Part shown: one piece after another, positions 7,922 to 15,152 of the stretch
Layout of the letters: each line of letters starts with the position of its first letter
Position numbering within the stretch: position 1 is the stretch's first letter
Assembly: GCF_029846635.1 (NCBI RefSeq)
Contig: NZ_JARVTG010000002.1
Span: 372,001 to 436,000 of the forward strand
Direction of reading: 5' to 3'
DNA: 64,000 bases
Origin: Pokkaliibacter sp. MBI-7
Lineage (GTDB): Bacteria; Pseudomonadota; Gammaproteobacteria; Pseudomonadales; Balneatricaceae
Program-made: the position numbers and the translations under genes
The notes under the pieces: generated by a model
Told to the model about the DNA's origin: nothing
Database searches by the model: none
What the model saw: only the letters and a program-made list of their open reading frames with translations

Positions 7922-8809
7922 TTATATCTCTGGCAATGGTGCCGCAAGTAAGTGCATCATCGCTTGGGCTGCATTGGACAATGTCCTTTCCTTGTGACGA
8001 ATGTACCCTAATGGGCGCTCTATTTTGGTATCCAGCAAAGGTAGCACGGTCAATGACTGCGTTAAATTGCGGGGAAGTAAACTCCATCCCTGACCAATTT
8101 CGACCATCATCTGGATGGTGTCCAGATTGTTGGTATTGACACCAAGGTTCAGTTTGACGCCGTTGCTTTGCAGTATGTTCTCAACCCGTTGCCTGGTAAA
8201 TGTTGACTGATCGGGAAGAATCGCAGCGTATGTCTCCAGGTCACCCAGTGTGGGCTCTGGTAGCAAGGCAAGGGGGTGTTCGGGGCTGACTGCAAAACAC
8301 AGCTCATCCTGCCAGAGAAGGATGCTTTCCAGGCGCGGGTCAGGGTCGGGAGCCAGAGTAATGACCGCCATCTCCAGATAGCCTTGTAATACGCCTTCGT
8401 AGGCCTTTTCCGATTCACCAAAATGGATATCCAGTTTTACCTTTGGATGGCTTTGGGAGTAATAGCGCAAGTACGGAGGAAGTCGGTGCAGGCCAATATG
8501 ATGGCTTGTGGCTAATGTCAGAGGACCGCTGACCTCTCCGCTAAGGTTGTCCAGGTCTCTACGGGTATCTTCCATCATGTCGAATAGTGCGTAGCTTCGC
8601 TTGAGCAGCAGCTGGCCGGCCTGCGTCAGCTGTATCTGTCTCCCAACTCTGTCAAAGAGTCGATGCCCTACCTGTTCTTCCAGAGCAGCAATTCGCTTGC
8701 TGACGGCGGGTTGGGTGAGAAAGAGGCGGTGTGCTGCCAATGAGAATGACTGACATTCCGCCACTGTAATAAAGGCTTGTAGAGCCTGTGTATCGAAAGT
8801 ATTCCCCAT
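7922..8809 (-). CDS. LysR-family transcriptional regulator
   Basis: The 295-residue product has an N-terminal winged HTH (residues 6-65: ALQAFITVAECQSFSLAAHRLFLTQPAVSKRIAALE) and a LysR substrate-binding domain from about residue 92. It diverges from leuC, the same arrangement as a LysR gene beside leuC in Pseudomonas, so control of leuCDB is a reasonable guess; no effector can be read from sequence. An inverted repeat lies directly before its start codon. The start ATG is preceded by only a weak ribosome-binding site. Confidence 0.92.
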   Translation of the reverse strand: MGNTFDTQALQAFITVAECQSFSLAAHRLFLTQPAVSKRIAALEEQVGHRLFDRVGRQIQLTQAGQLLLKRSYALFDMMEDTRRDLDNLSGEVSGPLTLATSHHIGLHRLPPYLRYYSQSHPKVKLDIHFGESEKAYEGVLQGYLEMAVITLAPDPDPRLESILLWQDELCFAVSPEHPLALLPEPTLGDLETYAAILPDQSTFTRQRVENILQSNGVKLNLGVNTNNLDTIQMMVEIGQGWSLLPRNLTQSLTVLPLLDTKIERPLGYIRHKERTLSNAAQAMMHLLAAPLPEI

Positions 8810-8811
8810 AG

Positions 8812-8839
8812 GAATTCATCTGATAAAAATTATGAATTT
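8812..8839. promoter_or_regulatory. Inverted repeat upstream of lysR, possible LysR operator
   Basis: GAATTCAT (8812-8819) and ATGAATTT (8832-8839) are inverted, matching in 7 of 8 positions, and separated by 12 AT-rich bases. The T-N11-A-like geometry and the position 3-30 bases before the lysR start suggest an autoregulatory site. No binding evidence is available. Confidence 0.35.
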
Positions 8840-8982
8840 GTTTTATTTTAGAGCGGCCCTTAGCATAAAAGCCATAAGAAATGCGTGCTCTTTCGGAATA
8901 AGTGATGAGCCAACTGCTGCACCACTGGTGTGCAAACAGGCACTTTTCCTGAGCGCGGTACCGTGTTGATGAGGTAATCCCG

Positions 8983-10407
8983 ATGGCTGGAAAAACGTTA
9001 TACGACAAACTCTGGGACGCTCACTTAGTGCGCCAGAATGATGATGGTAGTGCATTGATTTACATCGATCGCCATCTTTTGCATGAAGTGACTTCTCCTC
9101 AGGCCTTTGAGGGGCTGCGCATTGCTGACCGCCAGCCATGGCGTCTGGCAAACAACCTGGCTACTCCTGACCACAACGTTCCGACGACCGTCAAGGAACG
9201 AGCTCTTGGAATAGAAGGCATTGCTGACCCTGTGTCAAAGACCCAGGTGCAAACACTGGATGCTAACTGTGAAGAGTTTGGCATTCTCGAATTCAAGATG
9301 GGTGATGAACGTCAGGGGATTGTGCACGTGGTTGGCCCTGAACAAGGGGCGACACTGCCGGGTATGACGGTTGTCTGTGGTGACTCACACACCTCAACTC
9401 ATGGTGCTTTTGGTGCGCTGGCCCATGGTATTGGCACCTCAGAAGTTGAGCATGTTTTGGCAACCCAGTGTCTGGTCGCCAAAAAGATGAAGAGTATGCT
9501 GATCCGCATCGATGGCACTCTCTCAGCAGGTGTGACCGCCAAAGATCTGGTTCTCTATGTGATCGGGCAAATCGGCACGGCTGGCGGTACAGGGTATGCT
9601 GTTGAGTTTGCTGGCGAAGCCATTCGTGGACTTTCCATGGAGGGCCGCATGACGATCTGTAACATGGCCATTGAAGCCGGCGCTCGTGCAGGTATGGTTG
9701 CCGTGGATGAAACCACCATCAACTATGTGAAAGGGCGTCCTTTTGCGCCTACAGCTGAACAGTGGGATGCCGCTGTTGATGAGTGGCGGACGCTGCACTC
9801 TGATGCTGATGCGGAGTTTGATCGGGTTGTTATATTGAATGCTGCTGACATCGAGCCACAGGTGACTTGGGGTACCTCTCCTGAAATGGTGGTAGATGTT
9901 AACGGCAAAGCACCTAACCCTGCGCAGGAGCAGGACGGTATCAAGCGTATGGCGATAGAGCGAGCGCTGCGCTACATGGGTTTGGAAGCGGATCAGCGAA
10001 TTCAGGACATCACGCTCGATAGAGTATTTATCGGTTCCTGTACGAACTCCCGTATTGAGGATCTGCGAGAAGCCGCTGCTGTGGTTAAAGGTAAAAAAGT
10101 AGCAGCGTCATTGAAACAGGCGATGGTAGTGCCTGGTTCTGGTTTGGTAAAAGCTCAGGCCGAAGCAGAAGGTCTGGACAAGATTTTTGTTGAGGCCGGG
10201 CTGGAGTGGCGTGAGCCAGGCTGCTCAATGTGTCTTGCCATGAATGCCGACAAGTTGGGTGCCGGCGAGCATTGCGCCTCTACATCGAACCGTAACTTTG
10301 AAGGTCGACAGGGATTTGGTGGGCGGACACACCTTGTCAGCCCTGCCATGGCTGCCGCTGCCGCGATTGCGGGGCATTTTGTTGATGTTCGCGAGTGGAT
10401 GAACTGA
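8983..10407 (+). CDS. leuC: 3-isopropylmalate dehydratase large subunit
   Basis: LeuC with LeuD isomerises 2-isopropylmalate to 3-isopropylmalate in leucine synthesis. The 474-residue product has the aconitase-family layout and [4Fe-4S] ligand motifs: GSCTNSR near residue 347 and EPGCSMCLAMN near 405-415. It also has the typical GDSHTSTHGAFGALAHGIGTSE block. GAGGTAATCCCG precedes the ATG. leuD follows after 10 bases. Confidence 0.98.
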   Translation: MAGKTLYDKLWDAHLVRQNDDGSALIYIDRHLLHEVTSPQAFEGLRIADRQPWRLANNLATPDHNVPTTVKERALGIEGIADPVSKTQVQTLDANCEEFGILEFKMGDERQGIVHVVGPEQGATLPGMTVVCGDSHTSTHGAFGALAHGIGTSEVEHVLATQCLVAKKMKSMLIRIDGTLSAGVTAKDLVLYVIGQIGTAGGTGYAVEFAGEAIRGLSMEGRMTICNMAIEAGARAGMVAVDETTINYVKGRPFAPTAEQWDAAVDEWRTLHSDADAEFDRVVILNAADIEPQVTWGTSPEMVVDVNGKAPNPAQEQDGIKRMAIERALRYMGLEADQRIQDITLDRVFIGSCTNSRIEDLREAAAVVKGKKVAASLKQAMVVPGSGLVKAQAEAEGLDKIFVEAGLEWREPGCSMCLAMNADKLGAGEHCASTSNRNFEGRQGFGGRTHLVSPAMAAAAAIAGHFVDVREWMN

Positions 10408-10417
10408 GGGGAAAAGA

Positions 10418-11056
10418 ATGAAAGCATTTACCATTCACTCCGGTATCGTTGCTCCGCTGGATCGCGCCAACGTTGACACCGATATGATTATTCCCAAGCA
10501 GTTCCTTAAATCCATCAAGCGTACTGGCTTTGGTAAGAACTTGTTTGATGAGCTGCGCTATCTGGATGAAGGTCAGCCTGATCAGGATTGCAGTACTCGT
10601 CCGCTGAATAAGGAATTTGTGCTGAACCAGCCTCGTTATGCAGGTGCATCCGTTCTGCTGGCTCGTGAGAACTTCGGCTGTGGTTCAAGTCGTGAGCATG
10701 CTCCCTGGGCGCTGGATGATTATGGTTTTCGTGCGGTGTTGGCCCCATCCTTTGCGGATATTTTCTTCAATAACTGCTTCAAGAATGGGCTATTGCCAAT
10801 TGTCCTGGCTGCAGATGATATTGATGAGCTGTTCCGGGTCGTTGAGAGTACCCCAGGTTACCAGCTGACCATTGACCTTGAGAAAAAAGTAGTACGCAAG
10901 CCTGATGGTGTTGAGTTGGCGTTTGATGTTGACCAGTTCCGCCGGCATTGTTTACTGAACGGGCTTGATGAGATCGGTCTGTCGTTACAGCACGCTGAGG
11001 CAATCACGTCATACGAAGAAAAAAGGAAGCAGCAAGCGCCCTGGTTGTTTGTATAG
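10418..11056 (+). CDS. leuD: 3-isopropylmalate dehydratase small subunit
   Basis: The swivel-domain partner of LeuC. The 212 residues begin MKAFTIHSGIVAPLDRANVDTD and include the family signature RENFGCGSSREHAPWAL. The length is normal. A GGGGAAAAG ribosome-binding site spans the short gap after leuC, so translation is probably coupled. A stable hairpin separates it from leuB. Confidence 0.98.
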   Translation: MKAFTIHSGIVAPLDRANVDTDMIIPKQFLKSIKRTGFGKNLFDELRYLDEGQPDQDCSTRPLNKEFVLNQPRYAGASVLLARENFGCGSSREHAPWALDDYGFRAVLAPSFADIFFNNCFKNGLLPIVLAADDIDELFRVVESTPGYQLTIDLEKKVVRKPDGVELAFDVDQFRRHCLLNGLDEIGLSLQHAEAITSYEEKRKQQAPWLFV

Positions 11057-11104
11057 CACCCCCAAATACCTGTGAAGTTTTTTAGAGACAGATCACTGTC
11101 CAAG

Positions 11105-11136
11105 CGCTTCCTGACCTCCAGTCTGGTCAGGAAGCG
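11105..11136 (+). other. Stable 12-bp hairpin between leuD and leuB
   Basis: CGCTTCCTGACC (11105-11116) and GGTCAGGAAGCG (11125-11136) pair perfectly around TCCAGTCT. Only TTGATGTTT follows, so it is a poor intrinsic terminator. It may protect the leuCD mRNA end, attenuate, or mark a processing site before leuB. Confidence 0.55.
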
Positions 11137-11197
11137 TTGATGTTTATAGCCAGGCTAACCCTTGGCTTATCAATGTGTTCAAGGTGGAATGGTAACA

Positions 11198-12277
11198 ATG
11201 ACCAAGAAAGTGTTGGTATTGCCAGGTGATGGCATTGGGCCCGAGATTATTGCTGAAGCTGTCAAGGTGCTTAATGTCGTCAATCAGCGTTTTGATCTCG
11301 GTATTGAGCTTTCGGAAGGATTGCTTGGCGGAGCTGCGGTTGATGCGACCGGTTTGCCTTTGCCTGAGAGTACACTGGAAGCGGCCAAACAGGCCGACGC
11401 AATTCTGCTGGGTGCGGTGGGTGGACCTAAATGGGACAAGGTCGAGACTGCCAAGCGTCCTGAGCGTGGTCTTCTGGGTATTCGTTCTGGCCTGAAACTC
11501 TTTGCAAACCTGCGGCCGGCGATTCTTTATCCTCAGCTTGCTCATGCATCTACTTTGAAACCTGAAGTGGTGTCTGGGCTGGATATTCTGATCGTCCGGG
11601 AATTGACCGGTGGTATTTACTTCGGTCAGCCACGCGGCATACGCACCCTGGAAAATGGTGAGAAGGAAGGCTTCAATACCTATGTGTACTCTGAGTCGGA
11701 AATTCGCCGTATCGCCCATGTCGCTTTCAGTCTTGCGCGCCAGCGTAGCGGCCGTGTGTGCTCCATCGATAAGTCGAATGTTCTCGAAGTGACTGTGCTT
11801 TGGCGTGACGTCATGGAAGAAGTGGGTAAGGAGTACCCGGATGTTGAGTTGAGCCACATGTATGTCGATAACGCCGCGATGCAGCTCGTACGTGCACCCA
11901 AGCAATTTGACGTGCTGGTAACGGGCAACATGTTTGGAGACATCCTGTCTGATGAGGCAGCAATGCTGACAGGGTCTATCGGTATGCTGCCATCAGCATC
12001 GCTGGATATTAATAACAAGGGGATGTACGAGCCATGCCATGGTTCTGCTCCTGATATTGCAGGGCAGGGTATCGCGAACCCCTTGGCAACCATTCTTTCT
12101 GCTGCCATGATGTTGCGCTACACCTTTAATGAAGGCTCTGCTGCTGATGCTATTGAAAAGGCTGTCAGTGATGTGCTGGACCAGAATCTTCGTACAGCTG
12201 ATATCTGGTCTGAAGGTATGCAGAAGGTCGGTACACAGGCAATGGGTGATGCTGTCGTAGCTGCTTTGCAGCAATGA
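11198..12277 (+). CDS. leuB: 3-isopropylmalate dehydrogenase
   Basis: LeuB oxidises and decarboxylates 3-isopropylmalate with NAD+. The 359-residue product starts MTKKVLVLPGDGIGPEI and contains the substrate and NAD regions typical of the family (RELTGGIYFGQPRG; SIGMLPSASL; EPCHGSAPDIAGQGIANPL). I choose the ATG at 11198 because AAGGTGG lies about 10 bases upstream; the longer frame from 11162 and the ATG at 11189 are poorly placed. It lies 141 bases after leuD with a hairpin between. leuA is not in the window. Confidence 0.97.
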   Translation: MTKKVLVLPGDGIGPEIIAEAVKVLNVVNQRFDLGIELSEGLLGGAAVDATGLPLPESTLEAAKQADAILLGAVGGPKWDKVETAKRPERGLLGIRSGLKLFANLRPAILYPQLAHASTLKPEVVSGLDILIVRELTGGIYFGQPRGIRTLENGEKEGFNTYVYSESEIRRIAHVAFSLARQRSGRVCSIDKSNVLEVTVLWRDVMEEVGKEYPDVELSHMYVDNAAMQLVRAPKQFDVLVTGNMFGDILSDEAAMLTGSIGMLPSASLDINNKGMYEPCHGSAPDIAGQGIANPLATILSAAMMLRYTFNEGSAADAIEKAVSDVLDQNLRTADIWSEGMQKVGTQAMGDAVVAALQQ

Positions 12278-12308
12278 TTCATTGATTGTCTGATGTTTTC
12301 GCCAAGTA

Positions 12309-12336
12309 GTAAAAGCTGCCGTTGTGCAGCTTTTAC
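12309..12336 (+). terminator. Terminator-like hairpin after leuB
   Basis: GTAAAAGCTGC (12309-12319) pairs with GCAGCTTTTAC (12326-12336) around CGTTGT. The T4 tract lies inside the right arm rather than after it. It sits 31 bases after the leuB stop and is probably the end of the leu unit. Confidence 0.65.
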
Positions 12337-12478
12337 CGTTAATGTGTGTGAGTTATTAATGTTGGGCGGTAGTGCTGTTTGCGGCAACAGAGCGCAAATC
12401 TGACATTACGGCGCCACGCTATAAAAATGAAAACGAAGGAGGCAGTTTTGCCTCGCTATTCTGTGAGATAGAAGAACG

Positions 12479-13597
12479 ATGTCCATGAAGCGTGTTGGTC
12501 TGGTTGGTTGGCGGGGCATGGTAGGCTCCGTCCTTATGCAGCGTATGCTGGAAGAGAAAGACTTCGATCTGATCGAGCCTGTATTCTTCACCACCTCCCA
12601 GGTAGGCAAGACGGGTCCATCTATTGGCAAGGATATTCCTACGCTGAAAGATGCCTTCAGTATTGAAGACCTGAAAGCCATGGACGTCATTATTACCTGC
12701 CAGGGTGGTGACTACACTAATGATGTGTTCCCTCGCCTGCGCGCTGAGGGATGGAAAGGCTACTGGATCGATGCTGCCTCTTCTTTGCGAATGGCAGAGG
12801 ACAGCGTGATCGTACTTGATCCGGTTAACCGTAATGTCATTAAAGATGCTCTGCACAAAGGTGTGAAGAATTACATTGGCGGTAACTGTACTGTCAGTCT
12901 GATGCTGATGGCGCTGGGGGGGCTGTTCGAGAAAGGGTATGTCGAATGGATGAGTGCCATGACGTACCAGGCTGCATCTGGCGCAGGTGCGCAGAATATG
13001 CGTGAGCTGCTGAATCAGATGGGCGCGCTGAAAAGTGCAGTCGCCTCTGAACTGGAAACGCCCTCAAGTGCAATTCTCGATATTGATCGTAAAGTCGCAC
13101 AAGCTATGCGATCTGACGTTTTCCCCGCGGACAACTTTGGCGTTCCGCTGGCTGGAAGCCTTATCCCCTGGATTGATAAGGAGCTTGAGAGCGGCCAGTC
13201 GAAGGAGGAGTGGAAAGGTCAGGTGGAAACCAACAAAATTCTGGGGCGGACAGGTAACCCGATTCCTGTCGATGGAATCTGTGTTCGTATTGGGGCCATG
13301 CGCTGTCACAGTCAGGCGCTGACCATCAAGCTGAATCAGGATATTCCTTTGGCTGATATCGAAGGAATGTTAGCCAGCCATAATGACTGGGTGAAAGTTG
13401 TTCCCAATCACCGCGATATCTCCATGAAGGAACTGACTCCCACAGCGGTGACCGGGACCTTGAATGTGCCTGTAGGGCGCCTGCGCAAGTTGAATATGGG
13501 TCCGCAATATCTGGGTGCTTTCACTGTGGGTGATCAGCTTTTGTGGGGTGCTGCAGAACCTTTGCGCCGTATGTTGCGCATCCTGCTGGAAGATTGA
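12479..13597 (+). CDS. asd: Aspartate-semialdehyde dehydrogenase, E. coli type
   Basis: Reduces beta-aspartyl phosphate to aspartate semialdehyde, the branch point for lysine, methionine, threonine and cell-wall diaminopimelate. The 372-residue product has the NADP site GWRGMVGSVLMQRM, the nucleophile in GGNCTVSL (Cys137 from this start) and the catalytic His region IGAMRCHSQAL, as in E. coli. ATG codons at 12479 and 12485 are both possible starts. The leader contains a TATAAA at about 12421 and a small GAGGCA/TGCCTC hairpin. A second, distantly related asd gene follows. Confidence 0.97.
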   Translation: MSMKRVGLVGWRGMVGSVLMQRMLEEKDFDLIEPVFFTTSQVGKTGPSIGKDIPTLKDAFSIEDLKAMDVIITCQGGDYTNDVFPRLRAEGWKGYWIDAASSLRMAEDSVIVLDPVNRNVIKDALHKGVKNYIGGNCTVSLMLMALGGLFEKGYVEWMSAMTYQAASGAGAQNMRELLNQMGALKSAVASELETPSSAILDIDRKVAQAMRSDVFPADNFGVPLAGSLIPWIDKELESGQSKEEWKGQVETNKILGRTGNPIPVDGICVRIGAMRCHSQALTIKLNQDIPLADIEGMLASHNDWVKVVPNHRDISMKELTPTAVTGTLNVPVGRLRKLNMGPQYLGAFTVGDQLLWGAAEPLRRMLRILLED

Positions 13598-13674
13598 TAG
13601 GCGCTGTGAACGCATAAGCGCATCTGTGGCAAGAGCGCTAATGCTCGTGCGCCATAGATATGCAGACTTATTTG

Positions 13675-13705
13675 ATGACCCGGTTTATCCGGGTCATTTT
13701 GTTTT
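13675..13705 (+). terminator. asd terminator
   Basis: ATGACCCGG (13675-13683) pairs with CCGGGTCAT (13689-13697) around TTTAT, followed by TTTGTTTT. It separates the two asd genes, which are therefore probably separate transcription units. The rest of 13598-13892 shows nothing else I can name. Confidence 0.88.
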
Positions 13706-13892
13706 AGCTGTTGTTGGGCGCTCAGACAGGCGGCATCGGCTGTCGTTCAAGACGGCATTTCTTGTGTTGTGTCGAGCAAGTCGATAAAGTGCGCGGTCAT
13801 TTCGCTGTAGAGCCGGTGCTTTCAGTCATTACGTTGCGTAGCTGACCGCGCGGTCCAATGCAGTGTCACACTTTATGTATCAGAGGTTAGCC

Positions 13893-14912
13893 ATGAGCAA
13901 GCTATTTAATATCGCTATCGTCGGAGCTACCGGTGCCGTTGGCGAAGCCTTGGTTGAAGTGCTGGAGCAGCGCGAGTTTCCAGTAGGTAAACTGTTCCTG
14001 CTGGCCAGTGATCGTTCACTGGGTAAGGTGATCTATTTCCGTGAACGTTCAGTCAAAGTGCAGGAGTTGGAAAAGTTTGATTTCGCTCAGGCTGACATTG
14101 CATTTTTTACCGCGGGTAGCGACGTATCAAAAACTTATGCTCCTAAGGCAACTGCCGCTGGTGCTGTCGTCATTGATAACACCAGTGCTTTCCGGCTTGA
14201 TGCTGACGTACCTCTGGTTGTACCGGAGGTCAATCCCGAGGCTGTAGCGGAATTCAAGCACCGCAAGATCATCGCCAACCCCAACTGCTCCACTATCCAG
14301 ATGCTGGTTGCCCTGAAGCCAATCTATGATGCTGTAGGTATCAGTCATATTGATGTGGCTACCTATCAGGCGGTTTCTGGTGCGGGCCGTGAAGCTGTAG
14401 AAGAACTTGTAAAGCAGACAATTCATATGATGAGTGGTAAGGGTCGTGAAGATGCGCCCTGCTCAGTGCTGCCAACCACAATTGGCTTTAATGTGCTGCC
14501 ACACATTGATGTGCTGCTTGATGATGGCTACAGCGGTGAGGAAATGAAGATGGTTAACGAGACGAAAAAGATTCTGGGTGATTCCACTGTCATCGTTAAC
14601 CCTACCTGCGTGCGAGTGCCGGTTATATTCGGACATTCAGAAGCTGTTCATGTGCGCACAAAAGCAGCCATTTCCCTTGAGCAGGCGCGAGAGTTACTGG
14701 CTGGTGCGCCGGGTGTCAGTCTGATGAATGACGGCTACCCCACACCTGCCAATGAGGCTGCAGGTAATGACCAGGTATGGGTGGGCAGATTACGTCAGCG
14801 GACAGGAGATGATTTAGGTTTGAACCTTTGGGTTGTGTCCGATAACGTACGTAAAGGGGCTGCAACTAACAGTGTGCAGATTGCGGAGCTGCTGATTTCC
14901 AGTTATCTGTAA
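13893..14912 (+). CDS. Second aspartate-semialdehyde dehydrogenase (Pseudomonas PA3116 / Usg-related branch)
   Basis: The 339-residue product starts MSKLFNIAIVGATGAVGEALVEVL and belongs to the other ASADH branch. The catalytic cysteine is present in NPNCSTIQ (Cys132), and the His region RVPVIFGHSEAVH is intact, so it should be an active enzyme rather than an E. coli Usg-like inactive homologue. I take the ATG at 13893 (AGAGG ribosome-binding site); the frame extends 10 codons upstream without one. In Pseudomonas an equivalent gene also lies between asd and fimV. Confidence 0.92.
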   Translation: MSKLFNIAIVGATGAVGEALVEVLEQREFPVGKLFLLASDRSLGKVIYFRERSVKVQELEKFDFAQADIAFFTAGSDVSKTYAPKATAAGAVVIDNTSAFRLDADVPLVVPEVNPEAVAEFKHRKIIANPNCSTIQMLVALKPIYDAVGISHIDVATYQAVSGAGREAVEELVKQTIHMMSGKGREDAPCSVLPTTIGFNVLPHIDVLLDDGYSGEEMKMVNETKKILGDSTVIVNPTCVRVPVIFGHSEAVHVRTKAAISLEQARELLAGAPGVSLMNDGYPTPANEAAGNDQVWVGRLRQRTGDDLGLNLWVVSDNVRKGAATNSVQIAELLISSYL

Positions 14913-14945
14913 CACCCTCAGTCAAGAAACGCTTGGGATCCTTGT

Positions 14946-14970
14946 CGGGCCGGTGTTAGACACCGGCCCG
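14946..14970 (+). terminator. GC-rich hairpin after the second asd gene
   Basis: CGGGCCGGTG (14946-14955) and CACCGGCCCG (14961-14970) pair perfectly around TTAGA. No T-run follows, so it may be a Rho-linked or RNA-stabilising hairpin. It lies 33 bases after the stop. Confidence 0.55.
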
Positions 14971-15152
14971 CACTATGCATATACTCCAAACGTTTGCCGC
15001 GGTAATGCCTGTCAACTCAACGACATAGCAGTCAGTGCTTATCAGCGATCTCCACTCGATTTAAGTTGTTCCGTATAGATTCAGCAGCTAGCTTGCCGAA
15101 ACTTCGTGCTACTGATGCCAGCTAAAAGGATAAGAGAGGGTTAGGACGTCGA

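Noticed and set aside
13893..14912. Reading the second asd gene as an inactive Usg-type protein
   Set aside because: The catalytic Cys in NPNCST and the His region are present, unlike in E. coli Usg.
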